64,000 nucleotides of DNA from Prado023 sp963798745 (GTDB lineage: Bacteria > Actinomycetota > Actinomycetes > S36-B12 > CAIYMF01). The notes beneath the pieces were generated by a model that was not told the DNA's origin, searched no databases, and saw nothing but the letters and a program-made list of their open reading frames with translations. Position numbers and translations under genes: made by a program. The stretch covers positions 248,001-312,000 of the forward strand of contig CAWCUF010000007.1 of assembly GCA_963798745.1 (NCBI GenBank). Reading direction: 5' to 3'. Positions 59,551 to 64,000 of the stretch are shown here, piece after piece. Positions within the stretch are counted from its first letter, which is position 1, and each line of letters starts with the position of its first letter.

Positions 59551-60464
59551 GTGTGGGTCTCCTTGGTTCGGGCCGGTGCGGCCGTCGAGGTGGTCAGGGC
59601 GTCGGGGGTCGAGTCATCTGATGCGCGCTCGACCACGGCGGCAGAAGGTCTCGGTGCGGGTCCGGCGGGTCGGACCTTGGCAAGGAACAGCCACATCACG
59701 GGGACCACGTAGGCCACCCACGCCATGAGTTCCAGCCAGGTGGTCGCCGGTGAGAAGTTCAGCGTCCCCTTGAGCACCGTGCCGTACCAGCTGCTGGGCG
59801 GGATCGCTGCACTCACGTCGAAGGCCAGGTTGTTCAGGCCGGGCAGGATGCCGGCCTCCTGAAGGTCGTGCACGCCGTAGGCGAGGACGCCGCCGGCGAC
59901 CACGACGAGGGCGGCTCCGGTCCAGGTGAAGAACGTGGCGAGGTTCAGCCTCAGGGCGCCGCGGTAGATCAGCCACCCCAGGATCACCGCCGTGCCGAGC
60001 CCGATGGCGGCTCCGAGCAGGGGAGTGGTGCCACCCCCGCTGGCCCGCACAGCTGACCAGAGGAACAGCGCGGTCTCCAGGCCCTCACGGGCCACGGCGA
60101 GGAAGGCGACGAACGCCAGCGCCCACCCGCCGCGGTGGACCGCGTCGTCGACCTTGGCGTGCAACTCACCGCGCAAGCTCCTGGCGTTGCCCGCCATCCA
60201 GAAGATCATCCAGGTCACCAGCGCGACGGCCGCGATGGACAGGAATCCGCCGATCGCCTCCTGCGCCTGGAAGGTCAGCGTGCGCGTGCCGAACGTCAGC
60301 ACCGCGCCCACCCCCAGTGACAACGCCACCGCAGCCGCGACGCCCAGCCAGATCCGAGCGATCAGCTGCCGGCGCCCGGTCTTGACCAGGTAGGCGATCA
60401 GGATGCTCACGACCAGGCTGGCCTCCAGGCCCTCGCGCAGGCCGATGAGGAAATTGCCGAACAT
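59547..60464 (-). CDS. efeU: Ferrous/ferric iron permease EfeU (Ftr1 family)
   Basis: A 305-residue membrane permease with seven spans and the two iron-binding REGLE motifs (residues 10-14, and again in AREGLETALF). ATG 60464 gives the usual MFGNFLIGLREGLE start. First gene of efeUOB. The 3' tail is Pro/Ala/Thr-rich. The iron box is 18 bases upstream. Confidence 0.94.
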   Translation of the reverse strand: MFGNFLIGLREGLEASLVVSILIAYLVKTGRRQLIARIWLGVAAAVALSLGVGAVLTFGTRTLTFQAQEAIGGFLSIAAVALVTWMIFWMAGNARSLRGELHAKVDDAVHRGGWALAFVAFLAVAREGLETALFLWSAVRASGGGTTPLLGAAIGLGTAVILGWLIYRGALRLNLATFFTWTGAALVVVAGGVLAYGVHDLQEAGILPGLNNLAFDVSAAIPPSSWYGTVLKGTLNFSPATTWLELMAWVAYVVPVMWLFLAKVRPAGPAPRPSAAVVERASDDSTPDALTTSTAAPARTKETHT

Positions 60465-60481
60465 GATGTGTCTCCACTCGC

Positions 60482-60500
60482 TCAGGTAAGCCTTACCTAA
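60482..60500 (-). promoter_or_regulatory. IdeR/DtxR iron box upstream of efeUOB
   Basis: TCAGGTAAGCCTTACCTAA fits the 19-base IdeR consensus with one mismatch in the outermost left bases. It lies 18 bases from the efeU ATG and 56 bases from the upstream FUSC gene's stop, so efeUOB has its own iron-controlled promoter. Confidence 0.9.
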
Positions 60501-60555
60501 CTTGGAGGAGACTACACAGAGTTCTGACCGGGACCAACACGTGGGTGTGGGCGCC

Positions 60556-61722
60556 TCAGGCCGACGTGTCCGCGTCGGACCTGCCATCGCGGACTGCGCG
60601 CAGGGCCTGGGTCGCCTCGCCTGCGGTGAGGTCCGTGGCCTGCAGGAGGTCCGCGGCCGAGAGTCGGACCTGTCCGAGCATCGGGGCGGTGAACATGCCC
60701 TCGATGGGTGCCGCTGCGCCGATCTCCACCGCGGACATGATCGCCGCGCGCACGGGCTCGGCGGGGGCCTCGCCGGCCAGCACCCCGTCCAGGGCCTGGA
60801 CGGCCCGGGCCAGCTCGCCCAGGGCCCGGGGGATCGCCTCGGGTACCGCGTCGTCGCGGTCCAGGGCGATGCTGGCCTGGCGGGCCAGCACGCGCAGGTT
60901 GCGCAGCGCGTTGTCCAGGTGCCCGCCCGAGTCGGTGTAGGTGCCGATCAGGTCGCGCTGACGCCAGTACCACGGCGACAGTCGCACCGACTCCCGAGTG
61001 GCGTCCAGCCCGAGTTGGAAACGTGCCAGCGCCGGGCCGGTGGCACGCAGGTCGGCCAGGACGCGCTGGGCCGCCCCGGCGTCGCGCTGGGCCAGCGCGT
61101 CAGCCACGCGCAGGTAGCCCGACGCCACCGCGCCGAGCACCGGCTGCAGGGCCGCGCGACTGTGTCGAGCGGGATCCACCGGCATCAGCAGCGCCGAGAC
61201 CGCCAGGCCCACCACTCCGCCGACGAGGGCGTCGACGAACCGGTCGATGTTCCACGGGTCCGTGGCCGTCGGTGGTGCCAGGGTGGCGATCAGGATGCCC
61301 GCCGAGGCGGCCTGCATCACGAGCGTGGGCCCGCCCCCGACGAGCAGGGCTGCGGTCAGGGCGATCGCCACCACCAGGCCGACCTGCCAGGCGCCGGTGC
61401 CGATGCGGGCGATCAACAGGTCGGCGAGCAGGATGCCCACCGCGTTGCCCAGGACCAGTTCGGCCGAGCGCCGCAGGCGCTGGGCCAGGGACAGGGCCAC
61501 CGTGGCGAAGGCGGCGATCGGCGCGAAGAACGGCTGTTCATGGCCCAGGCCCAGGGCGATCGCGTAGGCCAGGGTGCAGGCGACCGTGGCCTGGAGGATG
61601 ATCCGCCAGGAGTGCAGCGCCGTGGCGACATTAGCCCGCAGTGGGCGCGCTGCCCGGCGGCCGGCGAGGCCCATGCGGGCGCTGACGCTGGGTCCGTCCG
61701 TCGGCGCGGCACCGGGAACCAT
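60556..61722 (-). CDS. FUSC family membrane protein (aromatic acid exporter-like)
   Basis: A 388-residue protein with a six-span N-terminal block (about 45-175, ATVACTLAYAIALGLGHEQPFFAPIAAFATV-type, here noted by its HEQPFFAPIAA core) and a C-terminal helical cytoplasmic half. FUSC proteins export aryl acids or fusaric acid. No cognate regulator is nearby. Start ATG 61722. Confidence 0.87.
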   Translation of the reverse strand: MVPGAAPTDGPSVSARMGLAGRRAARPLRANVATALHSWRIILQATVACTLAYAIALGLGHEQPFFAPIAAFATVALSLAQRLRRSAELVLGNAVGILLADLLIARIGTGAWQVGLVVAIALTAALLVGGGPTLVMQAASAGILIATLAPPTATDPWNIDRFVDALVGGVVGLAVSALLMPVDPARHSRAALQPVLGAVASGYLRVADALAQRDAGAAQRVLADLRATGPALARFQLGLDATRESVRLSPWYWRQRDLIGTYTDSGGHLDNALRNLRVLARQASIALDRDDAVPEAIPRALGELARAVQALDGVLAGEAPAEPVRAAIMSAVEIGAAAPIEGMFTAPMLGQVRLSAADLLQATDLTAGEATQALRAVRDGRSDADTSA

Positions 61723-61844
61723 GGGCCGACCCTACGGCGTGGCCGCCCACGGAGTCCCCGGTTGGCTGCGCACACCAACCCGTGCCGGGAGTCGGTGCAG
61801 CGCGCCCCCGCTTGGGCAGCGCCCTGCACCGAACCTGGTTCAGG

Positions 61845-61961
61845 TCAGCGGCAGGTGCAGTGGCGCTCGGCCGGGACGTTGGCCATGACCTGGTCGACGT
61901 GCTGGCCGCAGCCGGAGTAGGTCACCTTGCCGCACGCGCGGCAGATCGCGGGACTGCACAT
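61845..61961 (-). CDS. 38-residue cysteine-rich protein
   Basis: Encodes a 38-residue protein with Cys at 2, 7, 10, 18, 35 and 37 and a central QHVDQVM. Short actinobacterial homologues of this pattern are known without function. ATG 61961 has GAGGAG 5 bases upstream, supporting translation. The CxxC and CxC suggest metal binding. A CsoR-type operator lies 38 bases upstream, so I infer a copper or other thiophilic metal link. Confidence 0.8.
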   Translation of the reverse strand: MCSPAICRACGKVTYSGCGQHVDQVMANVPAERHCTCR

Positions 61962-61998
61962 GAGGACTCCTCGGGGTCGTTGGGGATTGCTGGCAATA

Positions 61999-62014
61999 AT
62001 ACCCCAGGGGGTAT
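61999..62014 (-). promoter_or_regulatory. CsoR-type operator
   Basis: ATACCCCAGGGGGTAT has perfect ATACCCC/GGGGTAT arms around AG, matching the Cu-responsive CsoR operators of Streptomyces. It lies upstream of the small Cys-rich gene. No csoR gene is in the window. Confidence 0.75.
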
Positions 62015-62073
62015 CTGTCTCGCAACTCACCGGAAGGGGCGGCGCGCGGACCGGCGCACCCCCTGGCGCGCAT

Positions 62074-62224
62074 GTCGGCCGACTGGATCCGCTCCCGTTT
62101 CGCCGATCCGCTCCCGGAATTCGGGGAGCGGATCGGGCAAACGGGAGCGGATTCCCCGGGAAGCCACCCACACCACCTACCAACCCCGCTATCCGCCGCC
62201 GCTTGACACCAGACATAGGGGACA
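62074..62224. repeat. Dispersed repeat, long copy with inserted palindrome
   Basis: GTCGGCCGACTGGATCC (62074-62090) and CTTGACACCAGACATAGGGG (62202-62221) flank this copy, as in 46870-46945. Here the GGATCC/CCCCGGGA junction is split by a 70-base palindrome (62085-62154). Confidence 0.75.
62085..62154. repeat. 70-bp near-perfect palindrome
   Basis: Arms of 35 bases around GAATTC (62117-62122), with about three mismatches and one offset. Each arm contains GATCCGCTCCCG twice as a direct repeat, so the word occurs four times. Able to form a cruciform. Confidence 0.9.
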
Positions 62225-62529
62225 GTGCCGGTGCGGGCCTGGGCATGCTGATCGGGCGCCTCTGCGTGGATCTGGGCCGCGTCCCGGTCTCGGTGGGCAC
62301 CGGTGGCGGCTGCTTGCTCACGGCCCTGGTGTTCGGCTGGTACCACTCCCGGCCCCAGGAGTTGTGCACCGGCCGGGACGCCACCGGGCTGCGGCACTGG
62401 TACGCCACCGCGGATGCCCGGCGCTCCCGCAACGACCCCTGCAGCTGCGGCAGCGGGGCCAAGGGGAAGCGCTGCCACGGCGCCCCGACGCCCCGAACGA
62501 CTCGCTCCGTGCCAACCGTCGGTGACTGA
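62221..62529 (+). pseudogene. AspT-family transporter fragment joined to a SEC-C tail
   Basis: The frame 62221-62352 encodes GMLIGRLCVDLGRVPVSVGTGGG and ALVFGWYHSRP (two blocks), which match the start of the AspT/YidE permease repeat (GVPLSLGTGGG, GLxFGWLRSR) and then stop. The rest, to 62529, has a SEC-C zinc motif, NDPCSCGSGAKGKRCHG. The transporter part begins at the edge of the dispersed repeat. I read it as a deletion remnant; a small expressed SEC-C protein is possible. It abuts the pirin stop convergently. Confidence 0.55.
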
Positions 62530-63444
62530 TCACTCACCAGGTCCGGTAGTCGCACGGATCGGCTCCCACGGCGGTGGCGGCGCGGGGATGCGGGCCAGGG
62601 ACGAGTCCACCTCGCCGAACCGCTGCGCGCCGGTGCGCCAGTCGGAGTAGAACGCCGAGACCTCGTCGGCGGTGCGGGCTACGAAGTTCCACCACATGAC
62701 CACCGGCTCGGGGAAGGGCGTGCCGCCCAGCAGCATCAGGCGGGTGGGCTCGCGCGCTTCGAGGTCGATCTCGTCGTGGCCGGTTCCCAGGGCGGCGAGC
62801 TGGCCGGGTCTGGTGGTCGTACGCAGCGCGGCAGGCTGGCCACCGACCAGGATCGGGCCGTCCAGGGCGATCACGGCGTGCTCGAAATCGGGGCGCAGCG
62901 CGAAGGTCGTCGATCCGGGCTGCAGCGTCACCTGCATGCCGAGCAGCTCGGTGCCGAACGCCGCCGGTGCGGTGGACCCGAGGTACGAGCCCGCGATGAG
63001 GGTCGCCTCGGCCCGGTCCCAGTGCACCTGCGGGAGGTCGGCATGGTGCTCGAAGCCGGGATCGCCGTGACGGGCATGCTCTGGCTGCGCAACCCAGAGC
63101 TGCACGCCCTGCAGCGTGCCCCGATAGGTGCCGGTCTTCTCCTCCGCGTGCACGACGCCGCGCCCGGCGGTCATCAGGTTGACCTGGCCTGGACGGATCA
63201 GTTGCTCGCTGCCGAGGCTGTCGCGATGCAGGACCGCGCCGTCCATCAGCCACGTGACGGTCTGCAGGCCCGTGTGCGGGTGCGGGCCCACGTCGAGTCC
63301 GGCAGTCTCGGTGACCTCGGCGGGACCCATGTGGTCGGCGAAGCACCAGGCCCCGACGGTGCGCAACCGCCGCCTCGGGAGCACCCTGCGCACCCGGACC
63401 CGCCCGACCTCGGCCTCGAGCCCGTCGTGGACCTCGATCGTCAT
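62530..63444 (-). CDS. Pirin family protein
   Basis: A 304-residue bicupin. N-terminal metal site HPHTGLQTVTWLMDG with HAEE; the C-terminal cupin has PFPEPVVMWWNFV, typical of pirins with quercetinase-like activity or redox sensing. ATG 63444 is used; an upstream in-frame ATG at 63543 adds low-complexity residues. Confidence 0.9.
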   Translation of the reverse strand: MTIEVHDGLEAEVGRVRVRRVLPRRRLRTVGAWCFADHMGPAEVTETAGLDVGPHPHTGLQTVTWLMDGAVLHRDSLGSEQLIRPGQVNLMTAGRGVVHAEEKTGTYRGTLQGVQLWVAQPEHARHGDPGFEHHADLPQVHWDRAEATLIAGSYLGSTAPAAFGTELLGMQVTLQPGSTTFALRPDFEHAVIALDGPILVGGQPAALRTTTRPGQLAALGTGHDEIDLEAREPTRLMLLGGTPFPEPVVMWWNFVARTADEVSAFYSDWRTGAQRFGEVDSSLARIPAPPPPWEPIRATTGPGE

Positions 63445-63569
63445 GAGCTCAGGCTCGTTGGCGCGCGGCGATCGCGCAAGCGGACGCCCGTGCCCGGCAC
63501 CGCCGCGCGTTTCGGCTGCCGGGTCTCGATCTGCGACAATCACCGACGAGCGCCGTCGTGCGGCGCTGG

Positions 63570-63642
63570 GCCCCCGTAGCTCAGGGGATAGAGCGATGGT
63601 TTCCTAAACCACAGGCCGCAGGTTCGAATCCTGCCGGGGGCA
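63570..63642 (+). tRNA. tRNA-Arg (CCT)
   Basis: A 73-base cloverleaf: acceptor GCCCCCG pairs with CGGGGGC, discriminator A, anticodon loop TTCCTAA with anticodon CCT, T-arm GCAGGTTCGAATCCTGC. CCA not encoded. A module ending in a copy of its 3' end follows. Confidence 0.95.
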
Positions 63643-63746
63643 CATCGAGGCGGATGGCCCCCTGCGGGTCAGCCGCCTCGATGAACTCCATTGGCGGCAT
63701 TCGGGAGGAGGCCCGTTCGCGGGCCGACGGGTCCTGCCGGGGGCAC
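63629..63746 (+). repeat. 103-bp unit that copies the tRNA-Arg 3' end
   Basis: TCCTGCCGGGGGCAC at 63629-63643 (last 14 bases of the tRNA plus one) recurs at 63732-63746. The 103-base unit between (63644-63746) has a hairpin ATCGAGGCGG/CCGCCTCGAT (63644-63682), then ATTCGGGAGGAGGC, GCCCG-TTCG-CGGGC and GGCCGACGGG. Compare the ssrA units. Confidence 0.93.
63644..63682 (+). terminator. Hairpin after tRNA-Arg
   Basis: ATCGAGGCGG (63644-63653) and CCGCCTCGAT (63673-63682), perfect 10-bp stem with a 19-base loop, 2 bases after the tRNA. Confidence 0.75.
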
Positions 63747-64000
63747 GTATCGATTCGGCCCCTTGCAGCGCCGACGCGGTTTGGTCCAGCAGCCAGGACC
63801 CGATCACCGATCCGCAGCGCCACATGCGGGCGAGAACTCGCGTACGCCTGGACCCCTGAGACCGCGAGAGCCGACCGCTGCGCCACGAAGCCCGCGGCGA
63901 TCAACGAGGGGATCCAGCGAAGCGAAACGTTCATGTTTCCACGAGTAGTGCAGTCGCACGCTTGTTGGGCTCGCCGGGGTCGTGGTCATGCGCTGGCCAG
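63747..64000. other. Unassigned window end
   Basis: Open frames exist on both strands (for example 63804-63989 minus, 61 residues), but none has a ribosome site plus a recognisable fold. I assign nothing. Confidence 0.4.

Noticed and set aside
63747..64000. A small gene at the right edge
   Set aside because: Short frames on both strands lack a ribosome site or recognisable fold.

Overview
The window is chromosomal DNA from a high-GC actinobacterium (Actinomycetota). The support is a BldC regulator, a WhiB protein with four cysteines, a split tmRNA/SmpB neighbourhood next to prfB-ftsE-ftsX, DUF3039, DUF3618, DUF2017-ClpS and DUF2505 families, a 1,600-residue NAD glutamate dehydrogenase, and IdeR/DtxR-type iron boxes. 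GTG starts and 4-base ATGA/GTGA overlaps are common. I cannot fix the order or genus.

Layout. 1-4,250: bldC, a MATE exporter, a SulP anion permease and three tRNAs (Phe, Asp, Glu) on the minus strand. 4,450-8,330: a wax ester/triacylglycerol synthase, a patatin-like lipase with a DUF6912 partner, and two SRPBCC-fold proteins. 8,560-18,490: large glutamate dehydrogenase, then the classic prfB-ftsE-ftsX-M23 peptidase-smpB-ssrA run, in which ribosome rescue and septal wall hydrolysis genes are packed together. 18,490-23,640: a patchy accessory stretch with tandem repeats, a broken HNH gene, a double-GGDEF protein, another HNH protein, a cysteine hydrolase and a DUF1918 protein. 23,780-30,990: a minimal zincin, a eukaryote-type double-domain phosphofructokinase, PEP carboxykinase, ornithine carbamoyltransferase, WhiB and DUF3039. 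31,160-38,780: a secreted GH18 protein, a class V aminotransferase-DUF2017-ClpS-MurI block, and an MBL-RNase PH-RdgB operon. 38,820-46,800: a FAD/Rieske enzyme, envelope-associated small proteins, tRNAs Leu, Lys and His, oligoribonuclease, a CBS protein, GH20 and a thioesterase. 47,000-54,080: a HisA-like barrel that lacks its first catalytic Asp, a phosphotransferase/acyl-CoA dehydrogenase pair, an SDR, and a repeat-riddled Ada-AlkA-Ogt fusion. 54,480-60,500: two complete iron uptake systems, feoABC and efeUOB, each behind its own iron box. 60,550-64,000: a FUSC exporter, a 38-residue Cys-rich protein behind a CsoR-type operator, a transporter remnant beside a 70-base palindrome, a pirin, and tRNA-Arg.

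The most unusual feature is a short module at two RNA genes. After ssrA (two identical 114-base tandem units) and after tRNA-Arg(CCT) (one 103-base unit) there is a hairpin, then a shared motif (AWTCGGGAGGAGGC, a variable GC hairpin, GGCCGACGG), then an exact 15-base copy of the 3' end of that particular RNA, starting at the same T-loop residue both times. This looks like an undescribed small element, or an integration scar, that targets RNA 3' ends. Separately, the 3' ends of three protein genes (SulP permease, argF, broken HNH) carry or abut tandem duplications of 31-34 bases, two of them including the stop codon.
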